Of a stretch of 64,000 nt of DNA, positions 27,126 through 35,524 are shown in pieces (position 1 is the first letter of the stretch; every line of letters begins with the position of its first letter). Location: contig CP036279.1 in NCBI GenBank assembly GCA_007748055.1, positions 1,612,001-1,676,000 on the forward strand, given 5' to 3'. The notes beneath the pieces were generated by a model. The model saw only the letters and a program-made list of their open reading frames with translations, was not told where the DNA came from and did no database searches. Position numbers and translations under genes: made by a program. The DNA comes from Kolteria novifilia. GTDB taxonomy: Bacteria; Planctomycetota; Planctomycetia; Kolteriales; Kolteriaceae.

Positions 27126-27192
27126 GACGGGGCTCCGGGATCTTGGGGGATCGTCGGTCTCGAGCCATCGTAGTTGGTCCAAGGGACGCGGG

Positions 27193-27214
27193 CATTAGGG
27201 AAAACCCTAACGCG
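27193..27214 (-). promoter_or_regulatory. Palindromic motif A upstream of the GYF_2/DUF4177 gene
   Basis: CATTAGGGAAAACCCTAACG, with perfect arms TTAGGG and CCCTAA around a 4-base centre, 68 bp before the leftward start codon. Closely related palindromes lie at 37435-37456 and 42051-42072, each 50-68 bp upstream of a leftward gene. Looks like a repressor operator. Confidence 0.5.
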
Positions 27215-27413
27215 ATGCGTCTTTGTCGGCAGCGGAACAACCGCAGCACGCGACCTCGACGCGGCAAGGCGTCTCGCCCCACTATCGATTGACGCCCTCA
27301 CTCGACGGACGTACACTAGCCATGTCGGCCTGATCACCGACCAACGCTAGCCGCGTCTGGGGCTCTCTCCGGTGCCCTGGACGCGGGCTGGCACAAAACC
27401 CGGAGAAAATGTC

Positions 27414-28832
27414 ATGTCGAACGGAATCGAGCTTGCGCTAGACACGATTAGCAAGGATTGCCGGGACGCGGCGGTGATCATGCTTCCGCTTCATCCAGTC
27501 ATGGTCATGCCAGAAGGTGACTTTCCGTGGGTCCCCCGGCCATGCGTTGAGTCATACGACGCGATTGAACTCTACCGACAACGTCCCGGAATCTACGAGC
27601 GACATGAGCAGAAAGTCAAACTCGACCGCTGGGACTTGCCAGTCGTTGACGAGTTCGCGGGCAACAGTCTCGGCGTCAGAATCCCGGCCAAGGGCTTCCA
27701 AATGGAGGATGGGTTCATCCCCTGCGGCGCCTTTAGCGAAGTGCAAATCCTCGACCCCACGCACGGAGTTCGGCAGACGAGTTCCGCCAACATCGCGAGG
27801 GTCCACCTGTTCTACTATCGCCGAACACCCGCATTCGTAAAGAAGTGGAACTCCCTTTCGGAGAACGAGTATCCGTTGGACCGACCCGATTGGGATCGGA
27901 CAGGCGCGGACGAGTGGGACGCGTATCGAAGACTCGAAGGCATATGCGAGTTGCTCTACGATATTGCCCCGGCAATCAATCAGTGCCTTGGCTATGAGTG
28001 TTTCTTTCAATCACCCGACCACATCCACGGCCCCCGAAGCAGGGCCGTGGACTGCACGCTCATGACGCTCCATTCTCACGGCTTGGGGCGGGTATCAACC
28101 GAGCGAGCCGCGGCTGTTTCTGCCGAGTCCTTCGCGTGCGTGGGATCGGAACACGTCCCGTGCTCGGACGATGGCCTCTTGATGAGTTCTCTTTCCTACA
28201 GTCGACTCGACCCAACGGTGAATGTCTTCGAGGCGATCGCGCGGATGTTGACGGTCGCTCAGATTGCCATCCGAGACAAAGGCGAAGGATGGGACGCATC
28301 GAACGAAGTCGATCGGTTGGAAACCGCGATCGGGGTTACCGATGACCCGGTCGTCGCGATCGACACGGGTCCAACTAAGGCTCCGGTTCGGATGGCCGAG
28401 CAGCACGTTGAAAGTAGTGCCCTTGAAGAGGCGCCCGCCGAGATCCAAATGAGGGAGCTACTCTCGGCCAATGTCGTCGCCCATGAGGGGCTCGCACGAG
28501 GCCATATCGACCGCATGGGAGAGTTCTGGCTCAAGGGATGCCAGTTCCCTTTTCCAGCAGAGTCACCGCCCCCGAAAAGACGGTTAGACGCGATCAACAA
28601 GATTCTCAAGAACAATGGAAAGATGGAATGGGAGTCGTTCAAGAGAGAGTTAGAGCTCAAAGATAGTTACGCGAGGACTCTCCTAACGAAGATACGCGAA
28701 GACATCAGCGATCGAGATTATCCTTTCATGATCGATCGTGCTGAGAACAAGTCAGTCGTGATCGCCAAACTCGATCGGACACGCGTTGACGAGCACATTG
28801 CGGAGTGTAGCGCGACATTCTCCGCTTCGTGA
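27414..28832 (+). CDS. Hypothetical protein (472 residues) of the element
   Basis: I recognise no family. It has no signal peptide and no membrane segment. The middle contains Cys and His residues (CLGYECFFQS, HIHGPRSR, CTLMTLHSHG). The C-terminal ~90 residues are helical and charged (NKILKNNGKMEWESFKRELE, SYARTLLTKIREDI), which could be a winged-helix or coiled DNA-binding tail. Start ATG at 27414 with CGGAGAAAA upstream; the longer frame from 27372 lacks a better site. It opens the phage-like part of the element and is divergent from the GYF_2/DUF4177 gene. A regulatory or replication role is only a guess. Confidence 0.6.
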   Translation: MSNGIELALDTISKDCRDAAVIMLPLHPVMVMPEGDFPWVPRPCVESYDAIELYRQRPGIYERHEQKVKLDRWDLPVVDEFAGNSLGVRIPAKGFQMEDGFIPCGAFSEVQILDPTHGVRQTSSANIARVHLFYYRRTPAFVKKWNSLSENEYPLDRPDWDRTGADEWDAYRRLEGICELLYDIAPAINQCLGYECFFQSPDHIHGPRSRAVDCTLMTLHSHGLGRVSTERAAAVSAESFACVGSEHVPCSDDGLLMSSLSYSRLDPTVNVFEAIARMLTVAQIAIRDKGEGWDASNEVDRLETAIGVTDDPVVAIDTGPTKAPVRMAEQHVESSALEEAPAEIQMRELLSANVVAHEGLARGHIDRMGEFWLKGCQFPFPAESPPPKRRLDAINKILKNNGKMEWESFKRELELKDSYARTLLTKIREDISDRDYPFMIDRAENKSVVIAKLDRTRVDEHIAECSATFSAS

Positions 28833-28954
28833 TTGTTTTTTCAGTGTTTCTTCGTCGCTACTCCAACGTTACCTCCCAATCTAAAAAAATCGCATCGCAG
28901 TGAGTACCATCGGATCAGACTCAAGATGACGGTCTGACCCGAGAGGTACTCAGC

Positions 28955-29182
28955 ATGTCCGCTACTGATACTATCGCCGGCCCAACGGTCACTTTACGCG
29001 GCCCCGGCGTCAATCGCATCCCTGCTCCGATCGTCGCCATCCGCTTTCGCGATGGGCGACCACCCAACCACACCCTATCCGCGCTCCGAGTCGCGTACCT
29101 CGATCATGACTGGCCCATCGTCCAGCAGATCCTCGAGGAGTACGACTCGGAGCTTTGTTTTTTTGAGGCCGTCGAGGCCTGA
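28955..29182 (+). CDS. Small hypothetical protein (75 residues)
   Basis: No known family. A short globular-looking protein (NHTLSALRVAYLDHDWPIVQ, ILEEYDSELCFFEAVEA) with an acidic helical end. A GAGAGG site lies 9-10 bases upstream of the ATG. It begins a tight rightward run of small genes followed by two helix-turn-helix proteins, typical of the control region of a mobile element. Confidence 0.55.
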   Translation: MSATDTIAGPTVTLRGPGVNRIPAPIVAIRFRDGRPPNHTLSALRVAYLDHDWPIVQQILEEYDSELCFFEAVEA

Positions 29183-29255
29183 CCAGCGAACTGACCCGAG
29201 GTGTGCGGGCCAGCACCACGGGATCACAATCACCGGCCCATCCAGGAGATCGACC

Positions 29256-29456
29256 ATGGACCAGACTCTACGCCACGTCGGGCAGATGGCCCGCGAGATA
29301 GGCATCGACCGCCAGACCCTAGCACGAGCGATGGCGGAGTCCCGCGCCAAGCCAGCGGTGATCCAGGGAGGGATCAGTTTCTTCGACGAGGAGACGTTTG
29401 CGTCAATCAAGCGGCGATTCGTCGCGGCCCGCGCCAAGTGTGAGGGCCCCCTGTGA
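29256..29456 (+). CDS. Small helix-turn-helix protein, excisionase-like
   Basis: 66 residues. The N-terminal part reads as a MerR/excisionase-like helix-turn-helix (HVGQMAREIGIDRQTLARAM), followed by a short wing (GGISFFDEETFASIKRRF). Start ATG at 29256 has a good AGGAGA site; a longer upstream frame overlaps the 75-residue gene and is unlikely. The stop overlaps the start of the next HTH gene (TGATG). Small DNA-binding proteins of this kind act as recombination directionality factors or regulators in integrated elements. Which one this is cannot be told from sequence. Confidence 0.6.
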   Translation: MDQTLRHVGQMAREIGIDRQTLARAMAESRAKPAVIQGGISFFDEETFASIKRRFVAARAKCEGPL

Positions 29457-29653
29457 TGGCACACGCGGAGATCGCAGATGACGCGATCCTCGATCGCGCC
29501 GCCCTCAAGAAATCTCTCGGCCTGACTGACCGCGCGATTCGCGCCGCGGTCCGCGCCGGCGAGCTGCGGGAGTCCGTACGCGTTGGCCGGCGATGGTATC
29601 GCGGTGCCGATGTGCTGCGGTGGCTCTTCCGCGAGGGAGAGGCGGGCCGATGA
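29456..29653 (+). CDS. Excisionase/MerR-family helix-turn-helix protein
   Basis: About 65 residues. Helix-turn-helix of the excisionase type: ALKKSLGLTDRAIRAAVRAG followed by ELRESVRVGRRWYRGADVLRWL, which matches the E-L-x-x-x-R-V-G-R-x-W/Y-R pattern of DNA-binding domains found in excisionases. It starts inside the stop of the previous gene (TGATG), so the two are co-translated. It likely works with the integrase at the far end of the element or regulates the element's genes. Confidence 0.65.
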   Translation: MAHAEIADDAILDRAALKKSLGLTDRAIRAAVRAGELRESVRVGRRWYRGADVLRWLFREGEAGR

Positions 29654-30182
29654 GAGATGGATACTTCGTCGCCGAAGAGCGAATCCCCGGTGTCGCGGCC
29701 GGGCGGCGGAATGGTGTTAGAGAGAGGCGACCCGGACATGACTTGGCAGTCGGTCTACGTGGCATTTGTCCGGGCCACCTCGCGTTAGTGTACCAGATCG
29801 TTGATCGTAAAGCAGCATCGTCAATCGAAGGTGGGGTTCATTCGTTGCTCTTCTCCCCCTTAACGCGATCAACACCGGCGATGACTCTTATCAGTCGTCG
29901 TGGCTCAGGCCATCACGCAGCAACGTTGTTGCTGCACCCCGAAACGGCTCGCAGCCGTGGCCTCGAGATAGTGCCGATCGGTCGACCCAAGCAATCCGGG
30001 CAACGTCCTACCCTGACGACCCGGGGGGTGACGGAGCAGATGCTCTATCAACTGTCGACCGAGAGGACGAGCGGACTGCCTCCCCGCTAGTGGGAAACGG
30101 ACCGGTACACCGACGCAACGATGTAGCCAGCGGGGGAAGTCACCCCGTAATGGGCAGCGTACAGACCCACGGAGGCAGGAAG
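29654..30182. other. Region of unclear coding content after the HTH pair
   Basis: About 530 bp before the DUF3102 gene. Two overlapping frames compete: a 43-residue frame at 29657-29788 with good codon pattern (starts MDTSSPKSESP, ends VRATSR), and a 146-residue frame at 29650-30090 that starts in an ATGA overlap but has poor, Arg/Gly/Leu-rich composition. I favour the short one slightly. No promoter or terminator is obvious. Confidence 0.3.
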
Positions 30183-31163
30183 ATGGGTGCGATGAGATCA
30201 CTTCAGACGGCGGCGACGGAGATCAACACCTACCACAGGAAAGCCTTGGACTCGGCGGGCGCCGTGTTGGCTTCGGCAAAGTCGGTGCTGGCAAACGCAA
30301 AGCTTGCTGGGGACGCGTTACTTAGAGCGAAGGAGCAAATACGGCACGGGGGTTGGGAAGCATGGGTGTCCCAACACTGTGAGTTTTCCTGTCGAGTGGC
30401 CCAACGCTACATGCGAATCGCGTCACATTGGGACGAGTTCGAGGGGCTGATGGACATCGAAAGCGGCCACATCGCGGCCGATTTGACCATCCGCGGATTC
30501 GAGAGATTGCTCGAGAGGACCATCAGAATCGGTGACCAAATCCGCCGCAGCGCGGCGGATTTGGAGAGCTCGGAACAGTTCATCCATCGTCGATTCTTGG
30601 ACAAGACACCCGAGGATCGGCACTACTCCGCGGTGAGATGGTGGGACCTGTTCGCGTCCGATGTCCTCATGCTCGATGCCGCCGGATGGGACGTCGAGGC
30701 AATCGCCGAAGCGTTCCTCGTCACACCGGAGACCGTCAAAAAGGTCCTCGAGCCCAGAATCCCAACGCGGTTCGACTCACCCGAAAACGGTCAATCGTTG
30801 TGCGAAGGGGAAGGCCTACCCGAGATCGCCGAGCAATACGCCGCACTGGTCCAGCGGATGATATCCACCGCGTTGGCTGACGCGGCGAAACGAGCGGCAT
30901 CCGTTGCCGTCTACGAAGGCTTCCCTGAGGCGAAACAACGACTCCAAGCTACTCAGACCACCCACAGGGCGAATGCCGTTAGCGGGGCCATGGGGGCGTT
31001 TCCCGGGGTCTGGAACGATCCGAGCGACAACACCGCGATGTGGACGTGTGCTTGGACCGACATGGCGGCCGCGCTCGGGATCGACGACGAGCCGCCCGAG
31101 CATTTCGACCGGTTGTCCGATCTGTGGGCGAGCGCCCGGGAGACGATCCTCCAGGCCGCGTGA
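30183..31163 (+). CDS. DUF3102-domain protein of the element
   Basis: About 326 residues. Residues ~30-90 match DUF3102: an alpha-helical segment (LAGDALLRAKEQIRHGGWEA) followed by SCRVAQRYMRIA, a pattern found in phage and plasmid proteins near replication or partition genes. A second region (DVEAIAEAFLVTPETVKKVL) looks like another helix-turn-helix. The start at 30183 is supported by a strong GGAGGCAGGA site; the frame extends upstream to 30090 but without such a site. No signal peptide. It is probably a DNA-binding protein for element maintenance; this is an inference. Confidence 0.7.
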   Translation: MGAMRSLQTAATEINTYHRKALDSAGAVLASAKSVLANAKLAGDALLRAKEQIRHGGWEAWVSQHCEFSCRVAQRYMRIASHWDEFEGLMDIESGHIAADLTIRGFERLLERTIRIGDQIRRSAADLESSEQFIHRRFLDKTPEDRHYSAVRWWDLFASDVLMLDAAGWDVEAIAEAFLVTPETVKKVLEPRIPTRFDSPENGQSLCEGEGLPEIAEQYAALVQRMISTALADAAKRAASVAVYEGFPEAKQRLQATQTTHRANAVSGAMGAFPGVWNDPSDNTAMWTCAWTDMAAALGIDDEPPEHFDRLSDLWASARETILQAA

Positions 31164-31208
31164 TGGCCGTTCTGAGACCCAACAGGTCGAACGCAGGTGG
31201 TAATCGGG

Positions 31209-31441
31209 ATGGATGTGTTCGAACGCGCTCGACGGGCGTGGAGATCAAACCTGTCAACGACGGAGAAGGTTTTGGTGTTAGCGCTGCTGCACTTGATGGG
31301 ACCGAAGGACTCGTGCTGGCCTAGCCAGTTCACGCAGTCAAGGCTACCCCGATGTGACCAAGAGCAGGCTGGAGAAGGCCGCCAATGGCAAAGCTGGACG
31401 AACGACCGATCATCGCCGCGGAACTCATGCCACGTCCTAGC
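31209..31441 (+). pseudogene. Frameshifted helix-turn-helix (replication-type) gene
   Basis: The first ~45 codons (from ATG at 31209) encode an opening typical of replication-associated HTH proteins: LSTTEKVLVLALLHLMGPKD followed by SCWPSQFTQS. After about 31345 that frame turns into nonsense, while another frame immediately continues the expected recognition-helix pattern (GYPDVTKSRLEKA) up to a stop at 31441. A single indel explains this. The gene is most likely dead or makes only a short HTH fragment. Confidence 0.55.
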
Positions 31442-31657
31442 CCCGTGCATGACGTGAGAGCAAGAGCCGAAGACGAGCACGCTGAAGAGAGGGAGCGACG
31501 CATCCTCTACTACCAGGCGAGGGCAGAGAGAGGCGAGCCGTTGTTCGAGGGGCTGAGCGTGGCGACGTGGGCAGATGCAGAGGAAGGATCAATTGAACGA
31601 AGCCGGTTCGGACGAACGGGCCAGTCTGGCAACAACAGGAGAGCAAGAGATGAATGA
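31385..31657 (+). CDS. Small charged hypothetical protein (90 residues)
   Basis: Highly charged, helical protein (RAEDEHAEERERRILYYQAR) with no recognised family. An optimal GGAGAAGG site sits 6-7 bases before the ATG. It overlaps the end of the frameshifted HTH gene and overlaps the start of the S49 protease gene by 8 bp, so it is likely co-translated with the protease. Confidence 0.5.
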   Translation: MAKLDERPIIAAELMPRPSPVHDVRARAEDEHAEERERRILYYQARAERGEPLFEGLSVATWADAEEGSIERSRFGRTGQSGNNRRARDE

Positions 31658-32537
31658 TCGAGTGCCTGAGGAAGCCGCAATCGAACATCACTATCAGGAC
31701 AATCCCCAGGTCGGGAACCCCGGATTGATCCTCTATCAGTGGACCGATCCACTTTGGGCTGTCTGCCCGATGTTCGGCGGCGACATCGTGGCATCGGAGA
31801 TCCAATCGCGATCGAACCGGATCACGCCCCCGCGGTTCTCATCGCCTGCGAATGGGAGCGTCAAGCAGCGGATCGCGATCATCCCTGTCGACGGTGTTCT
31901 GTCGAAGTACGGTTCTCTGCACGATCGGTGGACCTCCTATCTCGATCTCGCCGAGAAGGTCAGGTCGGCGGGGGCAAGCAGCCAGATTGACGGCATTGTG
32001 CTCAAGGTCGATTCCCTCGGCGGCCATACGAAGGGGCTCGACACCTGCGCCAACGCGATCGCGGACATCGCGAAACGCAAGCCGGTTGTCTCCTACGTCG
32101 AGGATCACTGCTCGTCGGCGGCGTACTGGCTCGCGTCTCAAGCGAACAAGGTGTTCGTCAGCAACAAGACTGCTCGCGTCGGCGGGATCGGTCTCTACTT
32201 CGGCGTGTACGACTTGAGCAAGAACTACGCCGATCGGGGAATCAAGCCGGTCCTCATCAGGTCGGGCAAATTCAAGGGGGCCGGCTGGCCCGGAACCGTC
32301 ATCACCGACGAGCAGAAAGCCGAATGGCAGCGACAAGTTGATGTCGTCGCCGCGGAGTTCTACCGCGCTGTCGGCCGAACCCGTCCAGTCAATCGCGATC
32401 GGCTCGAGGAGATCACCACGGGCAAGGACTACCTCGCCGGTGACGCCGTCAAGCTTGGTCTCGTCGACGGGATTCGAACGCTCTCGGCAACGATCGACGC
32501 CGTTCGCAAGGGAACGAACCGGACGGCTCGAAACTGA
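31650..32537 (+). CDS. S49 (SppA/capsid-protease-type) serine peptidase
   Basis: About 295 residues, no signal peptide. The fold is S49/ClpP-crotonase-like: RIAIIPVDGVLSKYGS, then IDGIVLKVDSLGGHTKGL, the nucleophile region CSSAAYWLAS (Ser155/156), VGGIGLYFGVYDLSK, and the SppA-type lysine in SGKFKGAG (~207-209). Lack of a signal peptide or membrane helix suggests the phage head-maturation branch of the family (protein C) rather than a cell signal-peptide peptidase. Start at 31650 has CAGGAGAG upstream. In phages this protease sits next to portal, scaffold and capsid genes; here no such neighbours are recognisable. Confidence 0.8.
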   Translation: MNDRVPEEAAIEHHYQDNPQVGNPGLILYQWTDPLWAVCPMFGGDIVASEIQSRSNRITPPRFSSPANGSVKQRIAIIPVDGVLSKYGSLHDRWTSYLDLAEKVRSAGASSQIDGIVLKVDSLGGHTKGLDTCANAIADIAKRKPVVSYVEDHCSSAAYWLASQANKVFVSNKTARVGGIGLYFGVYDLSKNYADRGIKPVLIRSGKFKGAGWPGTVITDEQKAEWQRQVDVVAAEFYRAVGRTRPVNRDRLEEITTGKDYLAGDAVKLGLVDGIRTLSATIDAVRKGTNRTARN

Positions 32538-32599
32538 AGGAAGCATGCTCGAAGGCGCGGTGCCCTCGGGCAAGGTCATCAAGAACGGAGGAAGAGAAG

Positions 32600-33124
32600 A
32601 TGCCAACGACGGCAACCATGCCGAAAGGCGAGAAGAGTGAAGCCAAGACGGTGGCCGCGACCGATGCGGCGATCGCCAAGTTTCACGAGGACAACGCTCG
32701 GTTCGAGCAAGGCGAACGGGAATGGAAGGAGAGCGCGGAGCGTCACTACCTCGAGTTCCTGAAACGCTCGGACAATCCGATGCCGAAGGACGCCGAGCTC
32801 TTGACGCAGATCATCCGCGACCTGGAATTGAGCCCGGAGAAGGTCAAGGATGACGAGAAGATCGTCAAGCGGGTGTTCGACCTTCAGGAACTCCACGCCA
32901 AACGCGAAGAGGCGAGGGATGTTCTCTACGCCAAGCGGAATGCTCTTGCGGACCTGAAGCGGCGACACAAGGAAGAACTCCTCGAGGCACGAATGGCCGT
33001 GGGACGAGCGGAAACGCACCACAGCGAATGTGACAGCGCGGCGAGGGAACTTCTCTTGCTCGCCGGCCGTCGGCCGTCGTTCTTCGACAAGACGAACGAG
33101 CCGCCAACGCTTCGGACAAGTTGA
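32600..33124 (+). CDS. Coiled-coil hypothetical protein (174 residues)
   Basis: Mostly helical and charged, with long heptad-like stretches (AKFHEDNARFEQGEREWKES, FDLQELHAKREEARDVLYAK); likely a coiled coil or scaffold-like protein. No known family. A GGAGGAAGAG site precedes the ATG. It follows the S49 protease by 62 bp. In phages a helical scaffold protein commonly follows the head protease, so a scaffold role is possible but unproven. Confidence 0.6.
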   Translation: MPTTATMPKGEKSEAKTVAATDAAIAKFHEDNARFEQGEREWKESAERHYLEFLKRSDNPMPKDAELLTQIIRDLELSPEKVKDDEKIVKRVFDLQELHAKREEARDVLYAKRNALADLKRRHKEELLEARMAVGRAETHHSECDSAARELLLLAGRRPSFFDKTNEPPTLRTS

Positions 33125-33471
33125 TCCGTCGTTGAGCAGCGGGCCCTCCAATCCAGCCCAGCGGCTCCGATGGCGGGGCGTCGGCGGCTTCCTTTCCTGC
33201 TGTCGGCGCCCCGTTCGAATCATGACGCATGTGCTCCAGGTTACCCAGGCTGCCATCTTGGCAGGCCCCAGGGGGCATAGGTTCTTTCCAGGGGGGTACC
33301 GGGTACTGGAGGCGGCGAATTGCAGCGTTTTTATCCGATCGGTTCCAAATGTTGGGTTGTTTCGGGATGGCCGCAAGCTCAGGGCAGCCGCGAGCGATTG
33401 GGCGGGGAAACAAAGGGTATTTGACGGTGAAGAGGGTTTCACCGTGGGTTGTCTCTCAAAGGAGTTGAGAC
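33125..33471. other. Non-coding gap with a leader-like fragment
   Basis: About 350 bp. No convincing gene; the open frames are short and Arg/Gly-rich. At ~33281-33315 a segment (GTTCTTTCC ... TACCGGGTACTGGAGGC) resembles the downstream half of the integrase leader at 39284-39358 and may be a related or degraded copy. A strong ribosome site (AAAGGAGTTGAGAC) at the end serves the next gene. Confidence 0.4.
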
Positions 33472-33822
33472 ATGTTAGCGGGATTGTTGGATCATCTCGC
33501 CGACGCGAAGGCCAGGACGTATTTCCAGGTGGCACCAAACACCGCGACGTTTCCGTTCTGTGTCGTCATGGGCCCTATCTCATCAACCGACCGGCGAGGG
33601 ATGGGAAGTTTCATCAATGGGACGTTGGAGGTTCACATCACGGACCGAGTCGAGCAAGCAGACGACCAGGATGCCGCGATCGAATTCACCAACAGCGTCG
33701 GCGGTGTGCTCAAGGACATCTGGGACGAATCGTTGTCTCCCGGTCGGTTGCTACTCTCGAGCACCGACCAGAGCATCGGCTTCGTCAGATCAGATTTGAA
33801 CGAGGCCAACGACTTATATTGA
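33472..33822 (+). CDS. Small phage-like hypothetical protein (116 residues)
   Basis: No sure family. Size, mixed alpha/beta character (TATFPFCVVMGPI, LEVHITDRVEQADDQDAA) and position between head-type and tail-type genes resemble phage head-tail connector or tail-completion proteins; this is a weak, context-based suggestion. The start has an excellent AAAGGAG site. Confidence 0.6.
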   Translation: MLAGLLDHLADAKARTYFQVAPNTATFPFCVVMGPISSTDRRGMGSFINGTLEVHITDRVEQADDQDAAIEFTNSVGGVLKDIWDESLSPGRLLLSSTDQSIGFVRSDLNEANDLY

Positions 33823-33876
33823 GTCGCCTCTCGCGTGTCATTCGGCTTGCAGTAGTCGCTACTTGGAGAAATCGAC

Positions 33877-34167
33877 ATGTCAACGACTTGGAACGAATCC
33901 TCGAGGCGAATGGTCGAGCTTGCCGGGCAAATTGGGACATCAACCAGTTTGCTTTGGACGAATCTCTTGACGGAACTGATCGACGTTCGTGGCCGTATCA
34001 CCGAACTCCACGATGAACGTCAACAGTTTGCTGGCGACGAGGCAGAGCAAGCCCGCATCTCGCGAGAGCTCGCCCAATGTGACCAACACATGGCGTCACT
34101 CGACGAGCGGTTCGACTCGTTTCTATTGGTGTTCATGAACGCGTGGTTCGAGGTGAAGGGACCCTAG
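33877..34167 (+). CDS. Small helical hypothetical protein (96 residues)
   Basis: A helical protein without recognised family (TELIDVRGRITELHDERQQF, EQARISRELAQCDQHMASLD), probably coiled coil. TTGGAGAAA lies upstream of the ATG. It ends 2 bp before the start of the next gene, so the two are probably co-translated. Confidence 0.6.
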   Translation: MSTTWNESSRRMVELAGQIGTSTSLLWTNLLTELIDVRGRITELHDERQQFAGDEAEQARISRELAQCDQHMASLDERFDSFLLVFMNAWFEVKGP

Positions 34168-34169
34168 CG

Positions 34170-34706
34170 ATGGTGATTCCCATCAAGATCACGGCGACGA
34201 ATCTACGCCAAGCGGCGAACATGAAACGTGAGTTCGATCGTCTGCTCGCGGAGTCGCTCTTGGAAGCGGGGGAGTACTGGATTCGCTACTTCCTGCCAAA
34301 GCACTTTACGCGCAACGCGTCGGGGCGCTACGGCTACCAAGAGCGGTCGTCGTTCACGACTCGGGTCAAGACGCGGGCGAAGTCGTGGCACGTCAATGGC
34401 GAACGAGTCCGCATCAAACGCCCCGTTCGTCCGTTGGTCTTCTCGGGGCGGTTGAGAGATGAGCTCACGGGGCGTCCCCCGGAGTCCTTCAACATCAAGA
34501 CGGTCACCAGGGGCGGGAAGGCGAACGTTCGCATTCCGCTCCATACCTCGGACAACCGCCGTCTTCGAAGGGAGTTTCGGCGGGAACTCGTGATTCTCAT
34601 CGACGAGGAGCTCCAGGCGATGCACCGCGTCAGCACGAACGCACTCATCCGACGGCTACGGAAACGCCCGGATGTGATCGACAAGCAGGTCTTAGGCAAC
34701 CTTTGA
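34170..34706 (+). CDS. Hypothetical basic protein (178 residues), phage-morphogenesis-like
   Basis: Very basic, with alternating Arg/Lys stretches (FLPKHFTRNASGRYGYQER, RVRIKRPVRPLVFSGRL) and helical ends. The phrase about a protein that ends with a folded region around ...RPLVFSGRLRDELTG... resembles phage virion-morphogenesis or tail-completion proteins, which often contain P-L-x-x-[ST]-G-x-L, but I cannot assign a family. I chose the ATG at 34170 because a GAAGGG site precedes it. It follows the 96-residue gene by 2 bp and precedes the next gene by 13 bp. Confidence 0.6.
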   Translation: MVIPIKITATNLRQAANMKREFDRLLAESLLEAGEYWIRYFLPKHFTRNASGRYGYQERSSFTTRVKTRAKSWHVNGERVRIKRPVRPLVFSGRLRDELTGRPPESFNIKTVTRGGKANVRIPLHTSDNRRLRREFRRELVILIDEELQAMHRVSTNALIRRLRKRPDVIDKQVLGNL

Positions 34707-34719
34707 AAGGACTCAATCA

Positions 34720-35472
34720 GTGGCGGGATTCCTCTACTACCTTCCGAAAACACCGATGGGCATCCAGGCTGATCAAGAACAACTCTTCGGCGACGAGTGG
34801 TTTCCTGAACTAGCCCATCTTAGGGGAAGGGACTGGTCGGTCTGCGGGGAGGTCAGGGGCGGCCCCGATGGTGGTAGCGGGATCATGTTGGCGGTCAAGT
34901 CGATCGACCTGCAAACCGCCCGCAACGGCTACTACCCCGATTTCCAGACGTGGCGGGAAGTCAATGTCGGGAAGAAGCCGTATTGGGTCGGCATCCAGAA
35001 CGGCAACCCGCCGACGCCAAGGGATCTTGCTCGTAGGTCGATGGTCGAGGGGGCGCCCGTGGAACTCGCCGATGGGAACCGATGGGTCATTCCCTCGATC
35101 CATGTGAGCACGACGACGCTCCCCAAGGAGTTCACGGTTTCCCCCGAAGGGAACGTCTCCCTCCAGGTGACGCCGGCCTATCGCGACCTGATGGATGAGG
35201 CGAACATCTGGCACGATCGGGTCGAGACAGGGAAGTCCTTCAGTCTGGTCGAGTTCTTCGGCTACGCGGTCGGCTTGCTCAACGTCAACTACCACGTGGG
35301 TGTTCACGAAGTCGGGATGTTGAACGTGATCCACACGACCCCGAGCATTCGCAACGGCGTCATCGAGGCGAGTTTGGGCGTGCCTCAAATCATCGCCGAG
35401 ATCGAGGCTCAAAAAAAAATGGCGGACACACAAGCCGTTGGAAGCGAAGTCTCCCCTGGAGACGCGGCCTAG
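34720..35472 (+). CDS. Hypothetical protein (250 residues) of the phage-like run
   Basis: No recognised family. Starts with GTG. Mixed alpha/beta, soluble, no signal peptide; visible features include GDEWFPELAHLRGRDW, NGYYPDFQTWREVNVG and a helical C-terminus (SLGVPQIIAEIEAQKKMADT). Its position immediately before the tape-measure-like gene suggests a tail or assembly-associated protein. That is inference from order alone. Confidence 0.6.
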   Translation: MAGFLYYLPKTPMGIQADQEQLFGDEWFPELAHLRGRDWSVCGEVRGGPDGGSGIMLAVKSIDLQTARNGYYPDFQTWREVNVGKKPYWVGIQNGNPPTPRDLARRSMVEGAPVELADGNRWVIPSIHVSTTTLPKEFTVSPEGNVSLQVTPAYRDLMDEANIWHDRVETGKSFSLVEFFGYAVGLLNVNYHVGVHEVGMLNVIHTTPSIRNGVIEASLGVPQIIAEIEAQKKMADTQAVGSEVSPGDAA

Positions 35473-35524
35473 ATCCATCCTACTTGCCCACGTGGTCTGA
35501 TCTTCACTGGTTGGAGGAAGAACA

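Noticed and set aside
29650-30090. A 146-codon gene starting in an ATGA overlap with the HTH gene
   Set aside because: Good start position but poor, Arg/Gly/Leu/Ser-rich sequence without structure pattern; a shorter frame in another phase has better codon pattern.
33229-33468. A 79-codon frame in the gap before the 116-residue phage-like gene
   Set aside because: Arg/Gly/Trp-rich, no ribosome site, runs into a strong site that belongs to the next gene.
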